From: Hymenoscyphus infarciens
Lineage: Eukaryota; Ascomycota; Leotiomycetes; Helotiales; Helotiaceae
Assembly (NCBI GenBank): GCA_001414345.1
Contig: LLCB01000059.1
Coordinates: 124,001-188,000, forward strand
DNA length: 64,000 nt
Reading direction: 5' to 3'
How positions within the stretch are numbered: the stretch's first letter is position 1; each line of letters starts with the position of its first letter. The notes beneath the pieces are model-generated. The model had not been told where the DNA came from. It saw only the letters and a list, made by a program, of their open reading frames with translations, and did no database searches. Both the position numbers and the translations under genes were made by a program. Below are positions 23,122-36,905 of the stretch, piece after piece.

Positions 23122-25905
23122 TCAAGTCAAGTGGAAATGATCCCCCTCTCCTTTTTTTCCCACGATACCCAGCCTAATCTTCCTTCTCCACCTAGCTTCT
23201 CTCTCCGCACTCTCGTGCTCCTGTCTCCTCTTCTTCTTCCGCTCATAGACTGCTCTTACACACCGTCTCGTCTGTTCTTCTCCCTCCTCAAAGTTGGCTC
23301 TCGCAAGCGCCACAACCTTATCTATGTCCTCTGCCGTATATACAAAATTCCAAGTACTCATGTAATCGCTGGTTACAGGATCAACGCCTTCTACTTTCGG
23401 GTTACTCATGAATGGAAAATAAACGACGGCGATACCGGCGTCTGGCTGCATTAACTCCCAATCCTCCTGAACAGCTTTTGATGGGACATCTTCAGTGGAT
23501 GATGTTCGTTCTTGAGTTGTTCCTACCCATACTGTTTTACGAAAGTTAGGATTAGTTTTCTTCTGTGAAAGAGATTACAAGAACCAAAAAAACGAGGGTT
23601 GCTGAAATTCATCCCAAGGCACTTGCCCTTTTACGATTGCATAAACTTCTCTGGAAGAATGAAGGTAACATAACCCTAATTATTCGAGCCTTTTAGGATA
23701 ATCGAATTGATGCTCCGAGTCTCATTCGAACAATTGAGGGAGCGGAGACGAAGCTGACTTACCTGTACAATAACCAAGGTCGCTGATCTCTTCCTTGCTG
23801 GGCTTGGGACCTTCCACAGATTGCGCGGCTTCTATAATTTGTTCTTGCTTTGCTTCATTCAATTTTGAATTCGCTTCGGCTGCCGTGCTTGACTCTGCTT
23901 CATCCAGTTCCTTGGTGGCTTTTTCTAGTGAAGTTGATGGTTTGGGCCAACCAACGCCCAGTGGCCAACCTTTAATGCCTCGTTGCTTTGCATAACCATC
24001 GGCTACCGATAGCCAATTTTGAGTTTTGATATCCGCAGAAGCATCAAAGGCAATCAAAATATCTACATCTCGCCCAGGACGAAGTAGAGGGTAGATTGGT
24101 AGGTTATTTGACATCCCAGCATCCATCAGTTGCAGATGTTTGTTTTTGTACATGTTGCCTGGCGTTGTTTCTGGCAATTGACCTTCCATGCCATAAATAA
24201 AATTTGGAATTGATGCGGGCTCAATGGGATGGACTTTGCTCAGGTCATCGTTCCTGACTTCAATCATGTCATCCAGGCTTCCAAACCCAGTTAAACCTTT
24301 TACCAAAGGCTTGACTTCTTGGTAGTAATGAGATAATGTTGCGCAAAAAGCAGAGCCAAAAATACCGAGCATCAAGGGAATCCGGAGCTCAGGTAAATAG
24401 GTCGTCCCGGTGTCATCTGAAGGTATGTTTCTGCCGCCTTTGAATGTTCTGCCAATTGACCATGTTGGTATACCTGCGTTGAATTCCTCGCAAAAGAATT
24501 CATATGGGGTAATCTCCATCCATTGAAAATAAGCCTCGCGCTTGGCCCTTTCCTTGGTTTCTTCTGAAGGCTTGCCCGTCTCAATCTCAAGATCTGTTGA
24601 TTCCTCTTCTATGGGTATCTCGTGGCGAACAGCCGTATAAATTGGTAATGGATTTTGTCCGTCGTTGATGAACTCACGCTGGTTGGAGAGTTTCAAGTCC
24701 TTGTCTTCAACACCAACTTCACCTTTTGGAACAAGTAATCGTGCGGCCAGGAGAAGCCCGTATACATCCACAAGTCCGAATTCGGCATCCGGGTCTCCTT
24801 TCAACTTTTCGACGAAGCCAGTCAACAGGTATTTGTTTGTTGGAGCTTGATTGAGCGAGGCAAGTGCTGCGGGTGGGTAAGCAATATGGAGCCCTATACG
24901 AGCTTTCAAATGATCAACCAATTTTTCAAATCGCTGGGCACCTAAGGAAGAATGGTATAGTGCTTGCAGCCAACAACTACCTGAGACCCCAGCGGTATAA
25001 GTAACGCAATCGAACAACCCGGCTTTATCAGCCGCTAGCATTGACCCTGTACCTGCAACTAGAGCCCGCAATCCTCCGCCGGAGCCAACAAGGGCAATGG
25101 TAGGAACATCATCGGGATGAATGTCTGCTTCCGGTATATCCAAGTACTTTGCAAGCGCAGCTGTCGTAACTTTTTTGCGCTTTTGCAAAAACTCCTTTTC
25201 CTGGTCGCATAACTCCGAAGATACCCTGACATTTGCCGAGAAGTCGATTTCAGGGTTGAGGTATGGATCGTGGGCATCGTGCCATATCTCGTCTGCTAAG
25301 CTGCCTGGCGCCATTGATAACTCTCTCTGGAGCTTACTGATATGTTCTGGGAGGAGTTTTGCCCATTCCGGCATGACAAAATCGACAATTGCGTTGCTCA
25401 CGACGCTCCATTGTTCCATGACGGAAGAGAACGAGGCAAAGTTGGTAGTAAAAGTTCCCCACGCGGTATCTTCTGCCGAACTGATTGAAGGTTCCGGATC
25501 CTTTCGAAAGGGTAGTTCTGAGAGCTCCTTCGCATTGTCTTCCCTCTGCGCTTCCTTCCTCTGCCGCTGCGCCCTTATCTCGCTGCGCAATCGCGTTGGT
25601 GGGAGGGGCTGAACATGATCGTTGGTATATAAAATGTAGAATAATCCTCCGGTCAGGACGACGGATGTTATTCCAATCAAGGTAGAATTTGTTGGTGCCA
25701 TTCTTGGTTTAGGCTTAGGCTTGGTCTGGGTTTTGGTGAAGAGTAGGCGCACTCGTGGCAGATTCGCTGATTGATTACGGGGACATGGCGCTCGAAGGAG
25801 TGAAGGTTGAAGCTTGGTCGCGAGAGTTTGCTTCAGTGTGTTGGGTGAGGCCTTGAGATTGCGGAACATTGTGGAAAGAAAGAAGAAAAGTCGAAGGCCC
25901 GTCAA
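23122..25905 (-). CDS. Cytosolic-type (group IV, patatin-fold) phospholipase A2 / lysophospholipase
   Basis: Two exons, 25905-23763 and 23531-23122, with a 231 bp intron; 850 residues. The join gives 'LGYCTVWVGTTQERTSS', which fits fungal cPLA2 proteins; other acceptors break the frame. Domains in order: basic, Lys/Pro-rich N-terminus (about 1-70) resembling a mitochondrial presequence, one membrane segment (about 75-95, LIGITSVVLTGGLFYILY), then the PLA2 catalytic domain. Visible active-site elements are the oxyanion loop GSGGGLR near residue 274, the nucleophile elbow GVSGSCW near 305 and the catalytic aspartate in DAGMSNNLP near 593. The C-terminal exon is Arg/Lys-rich. The expected reaction is hydrolysis of the sn-2 (or sn-1/lyso) acyl chain of phospholipids. 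The start could also be the second Met (MFRNLKAS). Divergent from EXO70, about 0.9 kb apart. Confidence 0.88.
23532..23762 (-). other. Long intron of the phospholipase gene
   Basis: 231 bp, GTAAGT..ACAG, phase 1. It contains a segment near 23670-23710 faintly like the MITE interior ('ttttaggataatcgaatt'). Confidence 0.65.
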
Positions 25906-26794
25906 GGCCTTTGATAGTGATTGCTGATCGACGACGACATGTGAGGTGGGTTAGGTATGCAAGACAAGCTTTGCTTAAACGACCAAACGAATGATGCAAT
26001 TGCAATCGTAAAGATTGGACACCATCGCCTGGCTTGGCCTGGCTGGAGTTGAAGCAAGCTGGCGGAGGAAAAGTGAGTTGGTCACCGATGATCTCCCGGT
26101 CTCCTTCGGACCAAAATCTCCTGCGATTAGAGTTGTAGAACTAGAACTCTCTCAACAACAGAACACGCGCTTGTGATATTTTATATTATATTCCCAAAGA
26201 AACACTGTACTAGTATCATTCAATTGACAGCGCTAAACGTTCTCTTCAAGCTCCGAGGTAAAAAGGACCGCCCTATCATACATGGCTAATAGCCCCTCTC
26301 AAGTGATTGGTTGTCTTCTATTGACGACTGGCTGGACATGAAGATCAAGGGAGGTAGATGGGAAAGGGATACTCATATTTGAGATGATTTCCCCATTCAC
26401 CCACCATTTATTTACACCTCTCGACTTTTCCTCCGTCTTTCTTCGCCATCTTCTCCGCCGTTTCTTTCCCCTCCATCTTCCAGCAGCTTTACGATCGCAA
26501 TACATTCCCTCCCCCCCCAATACTACTCCATAATTCACTCTTCCATAGAGTAAATCCAACCACTCCATATCTCCAACACGGCGACTGCGTCTACCACGGA
26601 GTCGCAAATATATTCGATTCACAACATTCATCCCATCGATATCTGAAGATTCGCATCGCAAGAAGCATCTGACAGCTCGTTCTCGGCCCGCAACGCTCGT
26701 ACAAGTACGTACTTACTCCCGAGGGGAACCCCGGAAAAGCTAACCTCAAACGGCGCACTGCCCTGGGGCCTCCGTCATCGCCTAGGCTGCTAGG
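25906..26794. promoter_or_regulatory. Divergent intergenic region between phospholipase and EXO70
   Basis: About 0.9 kb between two start codons facing away from each other. Pyrimidine-rich stretches (about 26410-26530) and a C-run are present. A 120-codon minus-strand frame has no domain and is Arg-rich by composition; I do not call it. Confidence 0.45.
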
Positions 26795-28872
26795 ATGCCG
26801 TCTGCAAAGGCTCCTCCAGGTGTGGAGTACGAGACATTGAGTGAATGGAGTAGTTACAGGTTACATCAAAAGATGGCCATTTCTTTGGGTTCGAGGCAGG
26901 CCGTCGACGAGGAGGCTCGCGCCGAGGTTGAAGTCTTGAACTCACGACTTGAAAAGACCAGTCAATTAACCAAAAAGATCCAAGCATCGCTGGCCCGCCT
27001 GGAGTCCAGTGGGAAGAGCGTTCAGGATGCCGTCGGCCCCCTTTATGGCAACACCCAAAAGCTACAAACTCTAGGGACAAGTTAGTATATGCAGCCATTC
27101 GGGAAGAACATTTTCTAACCATTCGCAGATATTGATCAGGTTCTCAGTGCCATCGATCGAATTCGGCAACCCTCGGACATCAAGAGCAATGAGGAGGAAA
27201 TTATTCGGAAAGGGTGGGTATTCCTATGGCAGATGATGGAATCGTCATTAATCGTTTGGATAGTCCCGACAAGGCTGGCCTTTCAAACTTCCTAAGCTCC
27301 GTGAAGCGTGTCAATCAAGCCCTTTCGCAGATGCAACAGACGAACCTTCGATCGAATCAGCAAGCAGCGGCCGACCTCAGCAGATTACTCAAAGCCGGGA
27401 ATGCACAATTGGAGGGGCACTTTCAAAGGCTTTTACAAGAAGACTCTATCAAGCTGGAACCCTTGCATTATATCACCAAGGACAAACCATTTCCGATGCT
27501 ATCTCAGGATAAAACAACTAGACTGGGATTGATTAATTCATACATTGCTGGGACCGTACGACAAAGTCGTGGGGACTCTCCTATTTTACAGGCATATGCG
27601 AATGTCAGAGGACCATATCTCTCCGACACATTACAGAATCTAGCCTCCGCTTCCGTCAATACAGCGAGGAAGAAGACGCCCGACGCTGTTTATCGACAGG
27701 GCACGAACGGGCTGGCAACATATGCAAAGGGAATGGAGGGGGCTTTTCTGGCCGAATACGATAACATATGTGCACTTTTCTCACGGGATGAATGGGGAAG
27801 GGTTTTCAATTTGACTTGTCAAGGAGCCATTTCGGAACTAGCTAGGACGATCAGGGAGCTTAATACTCATATCAAGAACAATCTCAACACGGACTGTTTT
27901 CTGGCCTACGAAATGGTCGAGGTTATTTCAAGCTTATCTCAGGATCTAGAAAGCAGAACCGGGGAATTGAAGCCCTCTTTCTCAGCTGCTCTCAAACCGG
28001 TGCGGGAGACGGCAAAGGCGTCACTTGGCGAATTGCTTGAAGATACAAGACGACGAGTCAACGCCCTACCAGGAATTCCTCAAGATGGAGCTGCTTTGCA
28101 GATAACATCCGAAACCATGGCAAGATTGCAAAACATGGTTGAATTTCTACGTCCAATATCGAGCATTATGATATCTCTCGGCGATGGTGGATGGCGTTCC
28201 AATAATGCAGCTAACACCTCTTCGGATCAAATACCCACTCTGAACTCTTTTGATGTGGGCGCGGATGGAAAGCAGTTATTTGCCAAATATAGTATTGACA
28301 CCATCGATACGCTTCTCAATTCCCTCGACACCAAAGCCAAACCATTGCTCAAAGGCAAACCCGTGCTGGGAGTCTTCCTCGCCAACAACGCCACGGTCGT
28401 TGACCGATTGGTAAGAGGTTCAGATCTCCAACCACTATTATCAAATCGCATGGCAATAATAGATAGTCATCGAAACAAAGCCCTCAAACTCTACACCGCA
28501 GCATGGCGAGAACCCTCCACCTACCTCTTGGACGTCCAATACACCAACCGAGGCTCTCAACGTCCACCCTCTGGATCCGCTGCTGCCATCGACTCGGCCG
28601 CTATTCTCAAAGGCTTATCAAGTAAAGACAAGGACTCGGTCAAGGAGAAGTTCCGACTCTTCAATGCAAGTTTCGACGACCTAGTTCAGAAACACAAAAG
28701 TCTCAATATGGAACGAGAGGTGCGAGAAACGACAGGACGAGAGATTCAACAGATGATTGAGCCGCTTTACTGTCGATTTTGGGATCGGTATCATGAGGTC
28801 GATAAGGGGAGGGGGAAGTATGCTAAATATGATAAAGCTAGTATCTCGGCGGTATTTCTCAGCTTATCTTGA
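26795..28872 (+). CDS. EXO70: Exocyst complex component Exo70
   Basis: Three exons, 26795-27080, 27129-27213 and 27264-28872 (introns of 48 and 50 bp); 659 residues, close to the usual fungal length. After the joins the N-terminal coiled-coil region reads '[20 protein letters not shown]', then '[19 protein letters not shown]' and '[13 protein letters not shown]', all typical of Exo70. The alpha-helical rod (Exo70 fold) covers about residues 240-655, with family-like segments '[16 protein letters not shown]', '[18 protein letters not shown]' and, near the end, '[12 protein letters not shown]'. Role by family: tethers secretory vesicles at the plasma membrane through phosphoinositide and Rho-GTPase contacts. 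The first Met has a short N-terminal extension relative to what I expect; a downstream Met near residue 29 is an alternative start. Confidence 0.92.
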
Positions 28873-29850
28873 TTTTGGCTGGCGAGCGGGGGAGTATGTT
28901 AGTGTATGAAAAGTGTGATATATAGCAGGGGGGTTTTTTCCTTTTGTTTTGCTGTTTGTTGAGATAAGAAATTGAGGGCAAGGTCAGCGGGATGATAAAG
29001 ATACCAAAGCATGGCGTTTAGTTTTTTTCTTTTCTTCGAGTTAGTCGGATGGGAAATTTGATACAGTACATACACACCTTGTTCTTTCTGGCTACAAACC
29101 TTGTTTCTTTCTGGCTACGTTACGTACCTTCCAGGTTGTCTTTTTAGTTTCTCGGCTTGGATACTTGCATGCTGCCTGTACAGTAGGCTGAGAGATGACA
29201 TGCATATTCCGATTCTTTGCAGTATTCACTTTCCTACCTTGGGGTAGTGCTGTCAGATCTTACGCTCCGTGTTACTTTTTATTCGTGGTGCTTTACGAGT
29301 TGAGGATGCTTGGGATTCAAGTGGAGCTGAAGCTTACGAGTACTCTGCATTTGATATTTCGGTGTCGTCAGCCTTTCATGTATGTGTTGTGCTGAAGATC
29401 GTCTTCTAGAATGTAATACGTCGGGGGCTACGAACCGTGCTTATTCTTATGTTATTAGGAGAGAATGTGAACACTATGGTGGTAGTGGAAAGTCTATTGG
29501 CTTATGTACTTCTGCGTGTCAATACTAATAAGCCTCCCCGCTTCTCTTGTTTGTCACGTTCTACGAGCTTTAGTGCTTACGGTGGCTAGAGTGGACGGAG
29601 TACGCCTTTCTTAGACCTAAACTCTTATACCTATGTATACCCGCAGCAGGGGAAAAGAGTCAAACCTAGCGATAGTTGATAGGAGGAGCAGGAAATGTAA
29701 GCACTATAATTTCTCACTTCTTACTCACTCGGTCTTACGACTTTCACGTTGAGGAGTTACATAGTAAGCTCCTCTTTCTCTTTTATAGACTAACACATAG
29801 TAGAATCACTTGAATCAAAGATTATACAAGATAGTGATACGTTGTTAACT
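28873..29850. other. 3' flank of EXO70 grading into AT-rich block 4
   Basis: No gene. A short duplicated 'cttgttctttctggctac' motif at about 29079-29118. Composition drifts to AT-rich from about 29700. Confidence 0.4.
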
Positions 29851-31112
29851 TGCTAGGGTGATTAACTTATACGAGAGAGGTAGAGTATTAAGAATATAAT
29901 ATAAGAATTATAAGACTAAAATAAAAGAGCTGAAAGTATATCAAATCTTTTAATTATTCTAACGGATTTAGAATAATAAGATTTAACGGGTCTTTATTAG
30001 TCTATATATCTCTCTTAAACTAAACAATTAAGAGCGCTAATTATCCTTTATCGTATACTAACTCAAAGATTAAAATTACTCGAAAAGAATTCGAGTAATT
30101 AAAAACAAAACTCTAGACCTAACTTAGAAACTTACTTAATACTCTCTTAGATCTTCTCCGACACTAGAACAAAGCAAAGTAATTAAAGCTTATCTCTAGA
30201 CTTAGACACCGATACTTTTATATTAGTAAATTATCGATACTCGGCTTTTAATATAAACTGATACTTTTTTACTCTAATACGATTACTATAATATATCGTT
30301 AGTAAAAAAACTCGATATATATCGGCTTTTTCAAGCTAGTAGCTCTATATAGTAAATAGAAATCATATAATACTCTTTTTATCTAAAGACTAGTTTTCTT
30401 TTAAATAAATACTATATTAATAAATTCAGATTAATTACTTTAAAAGAGCTAAGTACTTATTTATATTATAGTATTATATTAGTAGAAAAGTATATTATAT
30501 TACTTAAAGTAGAGCTTATAGATTCTATTAGCTAATAAGATAAAACTACTATTTAGCGATTATATAACTATATATATATATCGATATATCGTATAAATCT
30601 AATATATTATTAGTTAAGTTCTACTTAATATAATTCTTATTAGAGACTCTCTTAATATTTTATTAATAGTATTAGTATCTAAGTCTATTTATCTCTCGAC
30701 CTCGAGAAAGCTCTTAGTATATATAACTAGCTAGCTAGCTCTCTTAGTTTTAAGACTAAGAATTAAATTCAAAAGCGACTAGTTATATATATCGTACTTT
30801 GATTTCTAGCTCGTCTATCTATTTAATAGCTAGAGATAGATAGATAGACTATAAAAATAGTTCTTAGTAAGATAGAATAGAATTAAGTCTATATAACGAA
30901 TAAAAGCTAAGAATATATTTATAATACTTTATATTTCTTAAATAAGTTATAAATAAATAAGTATTTAAAAAGTAAATAATATTTATAAATCTTTTATTTT
31001 CTCTACTTTTCTAGTATAGTTTTCTATTTATCTAAAATATATATAAAAACTCTTTAATATTATCTACTTTAGTTAATTTTATTATCTTAATTAGACTACG
31101 CTAGAGCGTTTC
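29851..31112. repeat. AT-rich decayed sequence before the three-LTR unit
   Basis: RIP-type composition. Contains repeat F copy 3 and a palindromic TAGC-rich stretch near 30725-30750. No open frame. Confidence 0.55.
30245..30665. repeat. Repeat family F, copy 3
   Basis: Same orientation and motif order as 12355-12800 and 16005-16440. Confidence 0.6.
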
Positions 31113-31303
31113 TATAATAGCTCTCTATAAATATACAAAGAGAGTGCTTATAGAATAGTATCTAATATTAAGAAAAACTAAACTAAAGAGAAAAGCGAAG
31201 AGTATAAGCACTCTAGCTTTATTTATATATATTAAGCGAAGCCTTAGTAAAGCCTTAGAATAACCTAGTTATATAAGTAATATATATAACTAGGACTATT
31301 ATA
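31113..31303 (-). repeat. Left LTR of the three-LTR unit
   Basis: 191 bp. Matches 36705-36905 and 46615-46805. GTTTC precedes it and a polypurine tract (minus strand) abuts its inner side. Confidence 0.87.
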
Positions 31304-34300
31304 CTACTCTCCTTTTAAATAAGCCTCTTATAACTAAGCGACTTTGTCTTTCTTTAATATAATCTCTAGCTTACTATAATCCTCTCTTCTAGTCTTATAT
31401 ACTACTTTCTATAGTAGAAGAGCTTCTAAGAGGCTAGCTATCTTTAGCTTCTTTAAATAGAAGTTCTCTATTAGTTATAGTATATATATTAGTTATTAAG
31501 CTAGATACTAATTAAGGTCTTTATTATAGTCTTTTTACTTAATTTAGTAATAGAGAGACTACTATCTCTTCTTACTAGCTAGTATTTCTTCGACCTCTTA
31601 TTCCTCTTCTTTATTTATAATAATCGATAGAGGTAGTATAACTACTTATTCTAGTAAAAGATCGTCTATAGCTTTATATAACTTTTTAAAAGTAAAGATA
31701 AGATAGACTTTAATAGAAGCTAGTAGTTATAATTAGAAAGTAGAACCTACTTCTTTAAGAATCTTAAAAGGGCTAGCTATCTAGTAGTCTAGCTTTTAGC
31801 TTAGTTATTAAGTTACTTAGTCTTTTATTATAATAAAGACTATATCTTCTACTCTAAAATTAACGTCTTATTTATGTTTATTTATATCTTATTCCTTCTT
31901 TTATTAAGCTTTTAATATATTTACTTAACTAACGTCTAGAACCTCTTAGATTATCTTTATAACTACTATAGCCTCTTCTTATAATAGCTATTCTTTTATA
32001 TTAGCTAGTTTTAGTGTTTACTAGTTAAATAAGGTTCTTAGTATATATCTCTTTTATAGCTTAAAAGGTAATATTCTAATAGTATTATAAGATAGTACTA
32101 ACTATATATAGTCTATTATTAGAAGGATCTTAGACTAATTAGTATAATAATAATTAATATATAACTATAAGTACTAATCGAGGTATTAATTTATAATCTT
32201 AGTTTAGCTATTAGTTTAAGTATAGTTTATAATAGAGAGTTAAAGCTAAATACCTAGGATTTAAGTAAACTTCTTCTAGAATATAGTAATAAAGTAAGAG
32301 CCTTTATCTAATATTATACTTTCTAGAATCCTATAGTATTATAGAACGTGTTTAATATAGAATCTTATTATTTATTTAAAAGTAATATTCTTATAATAGA
32401 GTATTAAAATAGACTACTTAGATAAGCGGTCTATTATTATAAATATGTTATTATAACTATACTTATTAACTAAAAAGAGCTTAAAATCTATAGCTATATA
32501 TTACTATATATATAGTAGTACTAGGAGTAGATGTAGATAGCTAGGTATTTTATCTTAAAAAACGTCTACTCTTCTATATTTATAGTAGTTTTATACGTAT
32601 CTTATAATATTAGCTTTTATGTTTTACTAGATATATCTTAAATATAGAATCTAGTAGGTCTTATCTCTTCCTAAGTAAGCTAAAAGTATTTAATTATAAG
32701 TCTTATAAATTAAGTCTATTCTTAGTATATCTATATCTAGTACTACTAAGTAGTCTTAGTAAAGTAAAAGGCCTTCCTTTAAGATATATAAGGAATTAGT
32801 ATTAGTTTTAGCTTATGTTTATATAGCTTAAAATATTATAGTATCTTTATTTACTTAGTAGATTCGTTCTAAAAGTATGAATAATTCTTAGAAGTAGTCT
32901 TTATTAACTAGAGCTAGTATAATTAAGCTTATTTTAACTCTTAGGTCTTTAAGTGCTTTTATATTAACTTATTCCTTTATTAGAAGTATATAAGTCTAGT
33001 ACTATTCTTTAAGTTCCTTTTATAAGCGTATCTTATTTACTTTATAAGTTAAAGTATCTATCTTCCTATTCTTATATCTTAAATAGAATATAATAATAAA
33101 ATAGTACTTAGCTAAGGCTTTAGTCTACCTTACTTAATAGGTAGTAAGTTACTTAGTAGTTATAAAGTACTTAAACGCCTTATAATTAGTATAAATATAG
33201 ATCTTTAAATAAGTACTTTATAGTTTTAGTCTCTATTCTATAAGTAAGTATATAATAATAAGTAGCTCTTTATTATATATTTTATAGTTATACTTAGCTA
33301 GAGACATAGTCTTACTAAAGTAGGCTATAAGGTACTATTCCTTATTAGCTTATTATTATTATAATACTCTAGTAATAATTCTATCTAAAGCGTCTATCTT
33401 AATTATAGTAGAAAGGTTAGAAGAGTAGTAGTAGAGAATTAATATAGAGATAAGTACTACTTTTAAGTCTTTAAACGCTTCTTAATACTCTTTATTAAAA
33501 TTAAAAGATATATTATTTTATATTAGATATACTAAGAGCTTTATAATTATACTATAGTTCTAGATAAACCTTTAATAGAAGTTATAGAAACTAAGGAAGC
33601 TTTAAATATCTTTTACTATCTCTAGAGCTTACTATTTCTATACTACTAAGACCTTTTTAGAGTCTACTTTAATATTATTAGTATTAATAATAAACCTAAG
33701 GTATTTTATCTTCTTAATATTAAACTTATACTTCTTAATATTAACTTATAACCTAGTATCTTTAAGATATTAAAGGACTTTTTATATATACTCTTTATAT
33801 TTTAATAAGTAGATAAGGATATTATCTAAATAGATAGAGTAAAAGTTATCTAGATAGTTAAATAGGACGTTATTTATATAGTACTAGTAGGTAGATAGGC
33901 TATTTATTAGACTAAATAGTAGAACCTTATATTTATATGTTTTATAATAGGTATAAAAGGTAGTTAATTCCTTAGTATCTAGATCTATTTATATATAGTA
34001 GAAGGCTTACTAGATATCTAGCTTAGTAAAAATATAAGCTTAACTAATATATATAAACGTTTTATTAATTAGAGGTAATAGATAGTAGTCTTTTTAAGTA
34101 AGAGTATTAAGTTTTTAGAAGTTAATATAGAAACATAGCCTTCTATCTACTTTCTTTATAAATAGAATAGAAGTAGTAAAAGAGGACTAACTATATTTAA
34201 TAAACCCTTTATAGAGATTCTCTAAGATATATTCCTTTATAGCTAATAACTCTTTTATAGATATCTTATATAAAGAGGAATATCTAAGAGTATTTAAACT

Positions 34301-35417
34301 TTTAAGATTAATCTTATAGTTATAGTATTAGTAAGGTAAGAGAGTGTCTAAAATAGCCTTAGAAAATACTTCTTTAAAGTCCTAGTACTTATTAAGAAGA
34401 GCGATATTAGAGGCTATATCTAGTTCTTAATTAACTATAATAGTATTAATTTTATATATACTTATAATAAACATCTTACTATTCTTTTAAAGTAAGTAAT
34501 AATATATTCCTATAACTAAAATAGCTAAAATATTAATAATAGAGTCTAACTTCTTTAAGATAAAGAGTTTCTAATAGTATACTAAGGTAAGTACCTTCTT
34601 TATAACATCTTTAAGTTCTTTCTTTATAACCTAGTATTATACTTATATTAAGAACTTATAGCCTCCTCTACTATATATAGTCGAGGTATAACTAGCTAGG
34701 GTTATAGTATTAATTTTAAGATAATCTATAAGCTCTAAAAGCCTTCTACCTTATTAGTACTATTCGTCTATTTCTATAACTTAGTTATAAGTATTAGCTT
34801 TATCTTAATAAGAGTATAGAGTCTTTTAGTTATATAGTATCTTAAGAGAGAGAAGTTAGCTATTAAATAGAGAAGTAAGGCTTAAGGTTATTAAGTTAGA
34901 GTAGTTTTTAATAAGTTATATTAATATTAATATAAAAGTACTTAAAAAACCTCTAACTAAGAATAATATTATATAAACCTAAGTCTAAGAGAATAAATAG
35001 TATATTAAAGAATTTATAACTATCTAAGATATAATTTAAAAGAAGATAATATATAGCTTTACTCTAAATAAAAATATTATATCTATAAATCTTAATAAAA
35101 GTAAGAAGTCTTTTAGTCTTTAAACTATAAAACTTTATAAAATTATAACTAAGTTATATATTTATAAAAGAAAAGGTATTTACTCTAAGGTTACTAAAAG
35201 TAGTAGTTTATATACTAAATCTATTAATAGTTATTATACTAGGTAAAGTAAACACTTTTCTACTAATTAATAACTATAGATTAATCTTAGAGAGAGTAAT
35301 CTTATATTTACTTAAGAAGGAGTCTTCTTCTAAACTTCTTTATTTTCTAACTCTAAGCTAGTATCTTCTCTTTTAAGCTCTTTAAAGTTAACTCTATATA
35401 TTCTTAGCTTTAGATAA

Positions 35418-35462
35418 TTCTTAATATAATAACTAGGCTTACTATAGTTAAAGTACTTATTT
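35418..35462 (-). pseudogene. Gag zinc-knuckle relic (CCHC), RIP-damaged
   Basis: On the minus strand the frame fits C-x2-C-x4-H-x4-C, but every cysteine codon TGY now reads TAY (Tyr) and the His codon likewise. This is direct evidence of RIP on a gag gene and of its minus orientation. Confidence 0.7.
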
Positions 35463-36704
35463 AATAGTTTTAGAGTTAAGTAGTTATTTATAGTAAAGGT
35501 ATTAGAGTATTTAAGAGAGATAAAAGAGATTATAAAAGAAGAAGAGCTAGTAGATATAGGAGTAGGTATATATAAGTTTAAGGTAGAAGGAAAGTTTATT
35601 ACTTATACTCTTTAAGAAGCGAGATTTTAAAAGTTATTATTAATACTATTTATAAGATTATAAAAAGAGTTTATATCTCTTTTAGCTTAGAACTTAGTAA
35701 TAATAAGAGATTAGTATAATATAAGAGTTAACTTATTCTATAAGTCTTCTACTTAGTCTTATTAGAGAACTTTAGCTTTATTTATAAGTTATTAAAACTT
35801 AGTATAAAAGTTATAGAAAGTTTCTATTTTTAATATAATAAGGTCTTAATATTAAATATAAGCTTCTTAGTATAAGTAAGAGCTAATAATAATATTTTAG
35901 AAGTAAGTTAATATCTCTTTATAACTACTAAACTAATTAATAGTATTAAACTTATATCTTAGATAAATATAGTTTTAAGCTCTTTTAGAAGTATAATAGT
36001 AGATTAAATTTATTCTTACTTCTTTAAACTTAAAGTAGTTAGTATTAATAGATAACTCTATTATAATTTTAGTTTCTTAAGTTATATAGATAAATTTATC
36101 TTCTATAGTAAATTAGTAAGAATTAGCTATTCTATTTATCTTCTTTAATAATAAAACTATAGAAAGGGAATAAGTTATATTAAGAGTTTATAACTAAATA
36201 GAGATATATTAATAAAAAGTACTAGCTATATTTAAAGTATTTACTTTAAGTTTATAAACTTTACTTATTAATAAGGTTATTACTTTAAGGATTTATTATA
36301 AAGTAGAGTTAGATAGAGGTAATTTAAAGATCTTATATTATAAGAAACTAGTAGTTACCTTAATAAGAGGAGGTAGTAGTAGTAGTATAGTAATAGCTAA
36401 TATATATGTTTTTATAAGTCGAGTTCTTAAGCTAGATTAAGATATAACGTTAATAGAAGAGAGAAGAGAGATTAGCTCTACTAACTCTAAAGTAGAGTAG
36501 AATAGTTCTTAGGTTAATAAGTTACTTTTAAAAGACTTAATATATCTAATAAAAGAATACTAGACTTTACTACTTAATATAAATAGGTTAGGCTTTATAG
36601 AAGAGAATAGTAAATTTAGTAGATTTAATATAAGTAAATATATATATTATTATTAAGATATTAGTAAAAGCCTTCCTAGATAAAAAGAGAGAGTTTAGTT
36701 TTAG

Positions 36705-36905
36705 TATAATAGCTCTTTATAAATATATAAAGAGAGTACTTATAGAATAGTATCTAATATTAAAGAAAACTAAACTAAAGAGAAAAGTAAAGAGTATAAA
36801 TACTCTAGCTTTATTTATATATATTAAGTAAAGCCTTAGTAAAGCCTTAGTAAAACCTTAGGCTAACCTAGTTACGTAAGTAATATATATAACTAGAACT
36901 ATAAT
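36705..36905 (-). repeat. Middle LTR of the three-LTR unit
   Basis: About 200 bp, the same LTR with a short internal duplication of 'gccttagtaaa'. Followed not by the polypurine region but by mid-body sequence equivalent to about 35090. Confidence 0.8.

Noticed and set aside
26299..26661. 120-codon minus-strand frame between phospholipase and EXO70
   Set aside because: Arg-rich from translating CT-rich promoter DNA, no domain, lies in a divergent promoter region.
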